Part shown: piece after piece, positions 23,154-32,572 of the stretch | How the letters are laid out: the number at the start of each line of letters is the position of its first letter | Position numbering within the stretch: the stretch's first letter is position 1 | From: Magnolia sinica | Taxonomy: Eukaryota > Streptophyta > Magnoliopsida > Magnoliales > Magnoliaceae | Assembly: GCF_029962835.1 (NCBI RefSeq) | Contig: NC_080573.1 | Coordinates: 34,837,001 to 34,901,000 of the forward strand | Reading direction: 5' to 3' | Length of the DNA: 64,000 nucleotides | The notes under the pieces: model-generated | What the model saw: only the letters and a program-made list of their open reading frames with translations | Database searches by the model: none | What the model was told of the DNA's origin: nothing | Translations under genes and position numbers: made by a program

Positions 23154-24463
23154 ATGAAATGGGTCCCTAAGGTTACTTTCTTAGTTGCTCACACCGCTTT
23201 TAAAGCTTCGAGCCATTCAAAGTGGTACCTAGACAGTGGTTGCTCCAGACATATGACAGGCGACAAGGGTCTATTCACCAATCTTAAAGACATGACTGAT
23301 GGTTCAGTCACATTCGATGATGGTAGCAACTGTAGGATTGTTGGCCAAGGTACGGTTCAACTCTTTAACCTCCCTCTATTTGAGAATGTTTTATATGTAG
23401 AAGGGTTAAAACATAACTTATTAAGCATCTCTCAAATATGCGATAATAATCATAGTATAAAATTTACTAACCAAGGATATGAAATTCTAAATAAAAATGG
23501 TTCTGTAATATTAACTGGTCGTAGAACGTCTGAAAACTACTATATTATTTGTTATTCAAGCTCATCTAATCTATCGTGCTACATGGTCCATAACGATGAG
23601 ACTGAATTATGGCATAAGCGCCTCGGACATGTACACTATTGCAACTTATATAGATTGAGCAAAAGAGATTTAGTAAGAGGTTTACCCAAAATACAGAAAG
23701 TAGAAAAAATATGTGGTGAATGCCAGATTGGCAAACAAACCAGGAGTACTCACAAAAAGGTGAACTCCAATACCACATCTAAACCACTCGAACTGCTCCA
23801 CATGGATCTCATTGGACCAACTAGAACAGAGAGTCGAGGTGGCAAGAGGTACATTCTTGTAATTGTTGATGACTTTACCAGGTTCACTTGGGTAGTCTTC
23901 TTAAGAGACAAATCAAAAACTCTCGATGAAGTAAAAAATGGTACTTAAACATATCTAAATAGAAAAAGAATCACAAGTTTCTAAGATCCGTAGTGATCGT
24001 GGTTAAGAATTTGAAAATAACAATTTTGAGAAGTTTTACAGTGATCAGGGAATCTCACATGAATTCTCTGCGCCCAAAACACTACAACAAAATGGTATAG
24101 TAGAAAGAAAAAATAGAGTGCTTCAAGAAATGGCAAATGTAATGTTAATTAGTATGAAGCTCCCTAAAAATCTTTGGGCTGAAGCCATAAATACTACTTG
24201 TTATATAATTAACCACGTTTACACTAGAAAATCAAATGGTAAAACAACTTATGAAATGTGGTATGATAAGAAGCCTACTGTCAAATACTTTTGAGTTTTT
24301 AGCAGTAAGTGCTACATTTTACGTGACCTAGAAAATCTGGGTAAGTTTGACACCAAAAGTGATGAAGGGATATTTTTAGGATATGCTCTGAATAGTCGAG
24401 CATATCGAGTTCTTAACAAGAGGACTGGTGTAATTCAAGAGTTATTAATGTAGTTATTGATGA
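23154..24463 (+). pseudogene. Sirevirus protease and integrase (decayed)
   Basis: A frame of 264 codons (23154-23948) carries the protease active site WYLDSGCSRHMTG, then the integrase zinc finger (HKRLGH, later CGECQIGK), then the core start ELLHMDLIGPTR with the first catalytic Asp. After a stop the second Asp (IRSDRG) and the Glu box (QNGIVERKNR) follow, with WAEAINTTCYIINH, up to about 24460. All three integrase acidic residues and the protease DSG are present, but stops (for example just after 23945 and within SDRG.EFE) and a frameshift break translation. Confidence 0.9.
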
Positions 24464-24464
24464 T

Positions 24465-25493
24465 CACTTGAATACACCTGTCTCAAGTTCAGAAAATGTT
24501 AAAGTTCTTTTAATTGATAAACCAGATTCTTCATCAAGTCAACATAACACTAAACTAAGGACAGTTAAAGACCATTCAACTAATCAAATTCTTAGAAATC
24601 CTCTCACTGGTGTGCGCACTCGTAAACAACTTGAAGATATGTGTAACTATGTGCGCTTTACATCTCAGATAGAACTGGCTAATGTAAAAGAAGCTCTTAG
24701 TGACAAAAACTAGATTGTTGCTATGCAAGAAGAGCTCAATCAATTTGTTAGAAATGATGTTTGGTACTTAGTTCAAAGACTGAAAGATAAACACATTATC
24801 GGAATAAAATGGATTTTTAAAAATAAATATGATGAACTTGGTAATATTATTAGAAACAAGGCTAGGCTGGTTGTACAAGGGTACACTCAAATTGAAGGCA
24901 TCGATTATGATGAAACCTTTGCCCCAGTAGCTCATCTTGAATCAATCAGACTATTTATATCCATTGTGTGCTTTAGAAAATTTAAAATTTACCAAATGGA
25001 TGTAAAGAGTGCATTCTTGAATGGCGATTTGCATGAAGAAGTGTATGTTGAACAACCTTCGGGTTTTAGAGACCCAAAGCATACTAATCATGTCTATCGC
25101 CTAAAAAAGGCACTTTATGATTTGAAACAAGCTCCCAGGGCATGGTACGAAAAGTTGACTAAGTTTCTACTAAGTCATAACTTTATAATGGGAAGTGTTG
25201 ATAAAACATTGTTTGTAGAGAAACATAATGATCACATTTTAATAGTGCAAATTTATGTTGATGATATTATTTATGGATCTACCTATGCTAACATGACTGT
25301 TGAGTTTGCAGATCTTATGAAGTCTAAATTTGAAATGAGCATGGTTGGAGAATTAAATTATTTTTTAGGGTTGCAAGTTAAACAGCAACCTGATGGTTTC
25401 TTTATCTCTCAAATCAAATATGCTCTGAACTTAGTTAAAAAGTTTGAATTTGCGAGTGAAAAAAATTTTAATGCTCCAATGAGTACTATTTAA
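24465..25493 (+). pseudogene. Sirevirus reverse transcriptase
   Basis: The frame 24723-25493 encodes 256 residues of copia [65 protein letters not shown] and the catalytic YVDDIIYGS. The preceding linker (24468-24713) is in a separate frame, ending at a stop at 24713. The RT core itself reads without stops, so this is the best-preserved enzyme of the element. A frameshift at about 25493-25520 separates it from RNase H. Confidence 0.93.
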
Positions 25494-25522
25494 AACTCTC
25501 AAAGGACTCTACAGGTAAGAGT

Positions 25523-26173
25523 GTGGATCCTAAATTGTATCGCAGTATGATAGGTAGTTTGCTTTATTTAACTGCGAGTCGACCTGATATTGCATTTAGC
25601 GTAGGAATTTGCACTAGATATCAATCTGACCCTAAAGAGTCACATCTAATTGTTGTTAAGCGCATTTTGCGATATGTCGCTAGTTCAACTGATCTTGGTC
25701 TCTGGTATCCACATGATACTAGTGTGCAATTAGCTAGTTACAGAGATGCTGATTGGGCTAGTAACATTGATGATCGAAAATCAACCAGTGGTGGTTGTTT
25801 CTATGTAGGGAACTATTTAGTTTCTTGGCTAAGTAAGAAACAAAGTTCTATAACACTCTCAATAGTTAAGGCTGAATACATTGTTGTGGGTAATGCATGC
25901 ACTCAACTTGTTTGGATGAAAATGATGCTAAGCGATTACGGAATTGCGCAAGATACTATGGTCCTATATTGTGATAATTCAAGTGCAATTAATATCTCCA
26001 AAAATTCAATCTATCATTCACGAACCAAGCATAATGACATTAGATATCACTACATTCATGAATTAGTGGAAGACAAGACAATTTCCTTGGATTATATTCC
26101 GACCGAGAATCAACTAGTTGACATATTCACAAAATCACTCAATAAAAGCAGGCTTGCTAAATTAAAATTTTAG
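25523..26173 (+). pseudogene. Sirevirus RNase H
   Basis: An uninterrupted 216-codon frame: LYRSMIGSLLYLTASRPDI, DADWASNIDDRKSTSGG, KAEYIVVGNACTQ, YCDNSSAINISKN, SRTKHNDIRYHYI and DIFTKSLN. The acidic catalytic residues (DAD, AEY, CDN) are kept. It is the C-terminal domain of the copia polyprotein, shifted out of frame from RT by a small indel near 25495. Confidence 0.92.
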
Positions 26174-26648
26174 TATGTACAATATGAATTGATAATTCAT
26201 GTCTTTTTGTATCATAATGTATATATTTGTTATTTAAAATTTTTTAAATTTCATATTTTATGAAAAGTTGCACATTTTGGACTGTGCACGACCAGTCGAG
26301 TACATACTCAACCAATCGTGGCACGACCGGTCGAGCATGTACTCGACCAGTCATGAATCATGAGTTTGGCCTTTTATTTGGAGAAAAATCACTTTTTCTT
26401 CATTTGGGTATTCTTCTCCAACGGCTCCTATGTCGACCGGTAGAACCCATCTTCGATTCCTCCATGGTTAGTGCATTGTTTTTGTTTTTCTTGTAAATTC
26501 AAGTCCTTTGCACTTCCTTTTCATCATTTGTGTGGTTTATTTCTTGATTTATGTTAGTTTTTGGTATTTTCTTCTAAAAAATCTAATCTATTGGAAACCC
26601 ACTTTACCTTTTTTGTAATCTCTTTATTCATTTATTTCATTTTTACAA
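26174..26648 (+). other. Spacer between pol and extra ORF, with CGACC motifs
   Basis: Non-coding and T-rich. At 26285-26445 it contains several cgaccagtcgag/cgaccggtcgag motifs like those of the LTR U3, ending with cgaccggtag near 26434. A short open frame at 26260-26496 spans these motifs and is not a credible gene. Confidence 0.7.
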
Positions 26649-27783
26649 ATGAAAGGTAGAACCAAAAAGAAAGGATCTCGTGGTCCCTCTACATCTCGTT
26701 CGGCTCCTATCACAGTGCGCCACCTTCGGTTGCCCGAGGTTGATCCCGATTATGTGTAGGATATTCGATTGCTCAATGTAATAGTAAAATGAACTGTCAA
26801 TCTTGTTCATGTGGCATCCTTTGATATTGTATCTCTCCTTAAGTCTATAGGATGGGATAACATACTACATTGGGATAGGCCAGCATACCGCTCCATTGCG
26901 CAGGCTATGTATGCTTGCATTATTGATTTTTCTACTGAAAATCTAACATTCACTATCTCAACCAGAGAAGGCCCAGTTGATGTGGACCGTCATCTTATCT
27001 CTGAATTAATGGATATACCTGTCAATGATGAAGGTATTCTCATTAGCACTCTAATGGCAAAACCATCTGAAACTGAGAAGCGAATGCTCACTAGAGATTT
27101 ATGCAATATAAATGCAAAATGGAATACTATTGGAAATGCGCTTACCTCAAAGTTTTTGTTACCTAGATACAAAATCCTTCATAGGATATTCATTTCGAAT
27201 GTCTATCCTTGTTCTGGTAATAAAACCGAACTTACTACATTCATGGTTCGTATTCTTCATTCCATCATTTCTGGAACCTCTGTATGTCTTACTTCTCTAA
27301 TTTGTTATAGCATCATTCAATTTTGTCTCCATCCAGGTCATAGTGACATACCCTTTGCTTATCTTATGACTGTATTAGCCACCCATAGTTTAGTGGCTAT
27401 GCCTATTGGAGAGGCTCTCATTTCTCAACTACCCTTCAATAACACTAACATTAACAAGATGAATTTGAAGTTAGCTCCAGGACAGGTTGATGTGGGTGTT
27501 GGTGGAGCTGAAGCTGCAAATGAAGAGGAAGGTGGTTTGCCTCTAGATGATGTAAATATGGATCATCTTTTTTATAAAATCGAATCTGATTCTACTGATG
27601 ATCCTGACTATCAGCTATCTGACTTTGATGTGCGTTGGCGCTTACTTGAGGAGAAGGTTGAAAACATGAATGTGTCTCGTGATATGCAATTTAAATATAT
27701 GCGTAAATATCTTAGACACATTAACAAGAGATTTCATCAAATTGACCCTTCCATACTTGCTCCTTCATCGGGTTCAGATTAGT
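26649..27783 (+). pseudogene. Sirevirus extra ORF (plant transposon-protein-like), N-terminal stops
   Basis: ATG at 26649 opens MKGRTKKKGSRGPSTSRSA, in the same frame as the long open stretch 26811-27782 (about 320 codons). The join is broken by TAG at 26757 and TGA near 26790. The open part has a folded-looking core, with PRYKILHRIF and a hydrophobic stretch LHSIISGTSVCLTSLI, then an acidic segment (EAANEEEGGLPLDD), and ends in a predicted coiled coil (LEEKVENMNVSRDMQFKYMR). It resembles the 'putative plant transposon protein' family, common beside plant retroelement genes, and occupies the place of the env-like ORF of Sireviruses. The function is unknown. Confidence 0.75.
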
Positions 27784-28238
27784 ATTTGAATTTGTGGTTC
27801 GTAATAACTTTTAAGATACTTGAATTTCTCTTATTTTATAGGCTTGGACATGCTTGAACATACTTTCTTATGGATTTAGTTAAGTTGGTTAACTTACTTG
27901 TGAACTTCTCTTGATCAATGTTCTCTTATTTTTCTCTTCTATTACTTCTTCAGTGATCTACTTCCACTATCGCTATTTCCTTTGTCATATTATGACAAAA
28001 AGGGGGAGAATTTATGATAATGTGAGATTGTGGATAGGTAGACATATTTTTCATTGTATGAAGTTGGTAGTAAAGGGGAGTATTGATGAGTATTAATTAA
28101 TAATGCGTATTGATTTATTCAAGTTGTAACCAGTGCATAATTCTTTGTTTTGCATATATGGTGCATGATTCTTTATTATGCAGGTTATACTTATTTTAAT
28201 GAAGTGTGTTTTATCACAAATTTAACAAAGGGGGAGAT
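27784..28238 (+). promoter_or_regulatory. 3' untranslated spacer with two polypurine tracts
   Basis: Contains aaaaagggggaga at 27997-28009 and aaagggggaga at 28227-28237. The second is one base from the 3' LTR start and is the functional-looking tract. Multiple copies of this purine motif upstream of the 3' LTR are a described Sirevirus trait. A 61-codon frame (27911-28096) across it is not supported. Confidence 0.88.
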
Positions 28239-29582
28239 TGTAAGTGCTATGTTTTCTAGCTCCTATGATTGTCAAATTTTGTAGTGCCAAAACCTCTAGG
28301 AATCTATGTTTTGTATAGCTCATCTACATATTCAAGATCATGCATCTCAAGTACAAGAACAAAGGTTTGTACCTCAAGAACTTCAATGCAAGATCAAGAG
28401 ATATACAAGTTCAAGATAAAGTACAACACAAAGTGTTAGTTCAATCTTTCAAGCTTCAATTGTTAGAGGTTTCAAAGCTTCATCCATGTCAAGACAAAGT
28501 TCTTTCCGTTGAACCTCAAAGCTCAAGATGAAATACAAGTCAAGTACTTCAAGTTCAAGCTTCAAAATGTTACGAGATGTCAAGCTTCATATATATCAAG
28601 ATGTCAAGCTTCATGTACTTCAAGACCTACTATCAACCGAAGCAAAAGATGTTTCAATGTTCAAACATCGCTTATAAGGTATGTAAGACCCTAGATTGAC
28701 CATGGTTTAGGTCATTGTTGATTGCATACTTTAACTGGGTCATTACATAAGTGTATAGACTGTTTCTCGACTAGTCTTACCCTATGTTCGACTAGTTCGA
28801 CTAGTCTAAAAAATTCCTCGACCAGTCTAAGGCTTGTTACTAATTTTCAAAATTTTTTGTAAAAGCCTTGACCAGTCCTGGAGACTAGTCGACCAGTTGA
28901 GCAGGCTCGATTCAAAGTCTAACAACTGAATTGAGTCCCACACGACTAGTCATGGATAGGACTCGACCAATCGTGAAGGCCACTCAACCAGTCGTGGAAC
29001 AGTCTGATCTTATCGTGCCCAAAATTCAAATGTTTGTTGGTCCTTCGACCAGTCGAGCTGACCTCTTGGCCAGTTGAGTGAGCAGTTTCTGCACTTATAA
29101 ATAGAGCACGATTTTCAGAGTTTGATATCCAATTCAAGAAAAATCAAGACACCACTCTGAGAGATAAGTTAGTGATATTCTTTAGCTATTTAATGCTCAT
29201 TTAATATTCTCATTAATTAGCTTTTTGCATTTGATTTTGTATTCTACATTCCAATCTTATTTGAAGAAGGCATTGAAAATTTTCATTTCTTGGAATCAAA
29301 ATCAAATCAAGCTAGCCCAAGGTGATTTAATCTAAAATCCATTTAGAACTTAGAACCATTTCATAAGTGAGTGTGAACATTGAACATCTACATTGAACTT
29401 CTACTCCGAATTGTGTAAGCCCACTTGAAAGGCACAATTGTGAGGGTTTTAGGTGGACTTTGAAAAACCTATTTCATAGTGAACGCTAATATCCATTGTG
29501 TGAGGATATTAGGAGTGGAGTAGTTGTATGGCTATTTTTTCTAAACAGTTGGTGTACACACAAGCGAACCACTATAATTTCT
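28239..29582 (+). repeat. Copia 3' LTR (3' truncated, internally deleted)
   Basis: Starts tgtaagtgctatgttttc. It shows the uninterrupted LARD target (near 29150), the TATA box at 29096-29103 and the cgaccagtcgag cluster at 28755-29075. Compared with the 5' LTR it lacks 158 bp between gaattg repeats (junction near 29413) and about 426 bp at the end. It has a short tandem duplication (cattgaac..ctaca) near 29382-29402. It ends in gypsy sequence at 29583. Confidence 0.93.
29096..29103 (+). promoter_or_regulatory. TATA box of copia 3' LTR
   Basis: tataaata in acttataaatagagcacg, the same position relative to the LTR start as the box in the 5' LTR. Confidence 0.7.
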
Positions 29583-30910
29583 GTTCAGTTCGGACTGAGA
29601 GAATATGTACTTTAAGCTCTTGTGGTCAAAGAAGAGCTCGAATCTAACCCCATAGAGATAGTGCCTCCACACCTTCAGTGCGAAGATGACTAATGCCAGT
29701 TCCAAATCATGCGTGGGGTAGTTCAGCTCATGGACCTTGAGCTGGTGAGATGCATAAGCCACAGGTCTCCCGTGCTACATCAGGATAGCACCCAAGCCAA
29801 TATGCGAAGCATCAGTAAATACAATGAATCCTTCACTTCCAGAGGGAAGAGTGAGGACAGGAGTGGACATGAGGCGGTCCTTCAGCTCCATAAATGCTCG
29901 CTCACAGATGTCGCTCCAAACAAACTCTACGTCATTTCGAGTTAACCTGGTCAACGAGGCTGCGTATGGGAGAAGCGCTCAATAAAATGTCAGTAGTAGC
30001 CCACTAAACTAAGAAAACTATGGATCTCGGACGCGCTTGTAGACTGGTCCCACTGACACACTGCCTCAACCTTCGAGGGGTCCATTGCAACACCCTCCCT
30101 CGTCACCACGTGACCAAGAAACTTCACCTCTTCCGGCCGAAACTCACACTTCTCTAGCTTCACATATAGCTGGAGAACCATGCAATGCAATCTTCAAATG
30201 TTGCACATGCTCCTCATGGGTCCTCGAATAAATTAGAATGTCATCGATGAAGACCATAACAAACTGATCAAGATACGGATGGAAGACATCGCTCGTCAAC
30301 TACATGAACACTGTGGGCACATTGGTCAGTCCGAAGGACATGACCTGAAACTTAAAATGACCATAACGCATCTTGAAAGCCGTCTTCAGGATGTCCTCCT
30401 CTCGGACCCAAATCTGATGATAACCGGAACGCAGGTCAATCTATGAAAAGAACTGTGCACTCTGCAGCTGATCAAATAAATCATTTATCCTCGGGAACGG
30501 ATACTTGTTCTTGATCGTGACCCGGTTGAGCTCGTGGTAATCCATGCAGAGCCTCAACGAGCTATCCTTCTTCCTGATAAAGAGTACTGGCACTCCCTAA
30601 GTCGAACTGCTCGGATGAATGAAGCCTAACCTTGCAACTCGTCCAACAGCCGCCGCAGCTCCCTCAACTCCATCGGTGTCATACGATATGGGGCCCTTAA
30701 AATAGGCACATTACTGGGCACGAGGTCAATCTGAAACTCAATATGTCGATGCAGCGGCATTCCCAAAATCTTCTGAAACACATCGAGAAAATCACAGACC
30801 ACATGTAACTGATCGATACACAAGGCAACAGGCTCCTCAACTGCATGGGATACCAAACAAGACAACGGCTCTCCTCTGGGCTCGGCAACGAACTGGAACT
30901 GTGGCAAGCC
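29583..30910 (-). pseudogene. Gypsy copy B RT and RNase H (interrupted)
   Basis: The minus strand gives RT motifs PYRMTPMELRELRRLLDEL (about 30626-30700), the catalytic FIDDILIY (near 30230-30260, both Asp kept), [20 protein letters not shown] (29990-30190) and RNase [22 protein letters not shown] and [15 protein letters not shown]. Immediately after SQSELN the frame runs into copia LTR sequence, so the RNase H end and the integrase N-terminus (about 400 bp by comparison with copy A, 1304-1706) are missing. Frames are broken in several places. Confidence 0.92.
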
Positions 30911-32540
30911 TGGTATAAGAATGTGATTATCCGTCTAGAGCAGTCCAAGATGGCGTGGTACTCGGTATGCTAATCCATGCCCAGGATAACATTGAAATTT
31001 GACATTGGCATCATACACAATTCGGTGGGTAAGAAAATCTCTCCCACCAACACGAGGCAAGACGAACAGTAACAGCTCAACACTGTAGTCTTCCCCAAGG
31101 GCATCGATATGGTCAACCCCTCACTAGCAAACTCTGTCGATAATCCAAATGATCGGCAAAAATCCTCAGACATGAATGAATGCGAAGCACCGGAATCAAA
31201 TAATACTCGGGTGATGCATGCAAAGATTGGGTGTATACCCTCAACGACTCTTCCGGAGGACTATGGGTCCTACTAAGCAGTATAAAACCTAGCATGAGCT
31301 ATCTAGGGAGGTGTTTATCCCCTCGAAGGTCCCTTCTGCTGCTACTGCCTCTGTGGTGGCCTGTTCTACTGCCTCTATTACTACTGGGGTCTCGACGGCT
31401 GAGGTGGCTATGATCGCTACTGCTGGGGTCACTGTTGTTGTGGTTGTTATTGCGGTGGAGGCTATTATGGCCCTCTTAGCTACTGTTGTTGCTGAGGGCG
31501 GGGGCGCTCATATATGTGGTGCCCTGTCCTACCACATCTAAAATAAGTCCCTGTAAACGGCCGCTAGGGTGGCGCTGGAGTTGTTGCTGGTCCTCTAACG
31601 GATGGGTGGCCCCTCTGCCTCTGGCCATCGATGTTGTTAGGGTGGCCCACTCAGTCTCATAAATCTAAGCCCTCTATACTACTGGCTCAAAATTTAGGAG
31701 CTCATGCCTAATAACGCAACCTCGAAGATCGTAACACAAGCTGTTCTCGGAACATCGGGCCTTTCGCCCCTCATCATCAACCAAATATGGCGCAAATCTA
31801 GAGAACGCTACAAAACAAACCACATACTGCACCACAGACATGTCTCCCTGTACCAAGGTCTGAAACTCTAACACTTGCTACCAATGAATGTGGTCAAGGA
31901 AGTACTATTGGTCGAATTAGTTTACAAAATCCTCCCATGTCCAGATGAAATTAGGCCCTGCAACATGGGTAATGGAGGTCCACCAGTGCTCGGCCTCACC
32001 CTGGAGAAGAAACACGGCTAACTGGACACGCTATTGGGTCGTACATACCATAGTATCAAAAATCTTCTCCACATCGGAGCACCACCTCTCGTCTGCTGTC
32101 ATATTTGGCTCGTCCCAAAAAAGTAGGGGATTGAGCTGTTTGAACTCTCAAATGAGGGTGCTCACTAGCTCCTACTCTGCCTAGGTTGTCTAAACAACAG
32201 GATACGTACCCTGTCCCTGAAGGGCGGCCGTCACAGCCTGCAACATTTGCTATAACTAGGAGACTCACGGGTATGGTCGGATCCGCACATCCTCAAGCTG
32301 GGGAGCAGAGATCTCTAGTGGTGGAGCGGGAGTCATAAGTGGTAAAGTGAGAGCCTTAGGTGGTGGAGCGGGAGTCGTTTGGGTAGCTCTCCTAGGCAGT
32401 ATGTCCTATAGGAAAGAACAAGGATGCCTATTAACCTTAAGAACTCTTGAAGGCATGCACGTTAGGGAACTAAATCAAAAGGTTACACTCTCAGGACCTA
32501 GTTGTTCTGCACTCATAGAAAATATATGATGTTGTTCTTG
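30911..32540 (-). pseudogene. Gypsy copy B gag, zinc knuckle and protease
   Basis: Gag runs from near the PBS down to about 31560. A stretch at 31674-31874 reads FQTLVQGDMSVVQYVVCF, and the zinc knuckle (about 31505-31545) reads YFRCGRTGHHIYER, lacking the first and last Cys. The protease region (about 31200-30970) keeps VLFDSGASHSFMSEDFCRSFG, continuing to SNFNVILGMD. Copy A shares the same Cys-to-Tyr change in the knuckle. The plus-strand alanine- and valine-rich frame at 31311-31541 is antisense to this region. Confidence 0.88.
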
Positions 32541-32556
32541 GTTATTCCCAAGTTAT

Positions 32557-32568
32557 GCTCTGATACCA
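32557..32568 (-). promoter_or_regulatory. Primer-binding site of gypsy copy B
   Basis: gctctgatacca on the plus strand, the reverse complement of TGGTATCAGAGC, four bases from the LTR edge at 32573. Confidence 0.93.
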
Positions 32569-32572
32569 ACTC

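Larger units (their letters stand above)
9861..29582 (+). mobile_element. Sirevirus-type Ty1/copia element inserted in gypsy copy B
   Basis: Plus strand. The 5' LTR is 9861-10836 plus 20339-21330, split by the LARD. Next come the PBS (21333), gag (21412 to about 23040), protease, integrase, RT and RNase H (23154-26173), an extra ORF (26649-27783), two polypurine tracts and the 3' LTR (28239-29582, truncated). An additional ORF after pol, duplicated polypurine tracts and a long gag are known Sirevirus features. Frameshifts and stops break gag and pol, but the main catalytic motifs are still readable. The right end is lost together with about 400 bp of the gypsy target, so no target-site duplication can be read. 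Confidence 0.93.

Noticed and set aside
21412..26173. A single functional copia polyprotein
   Set aside because: Motifs are well kept, but at least five frame breaks and several stops separate gag, protease-integrase, RT and RNase H, so the copy cannot be autonomous.
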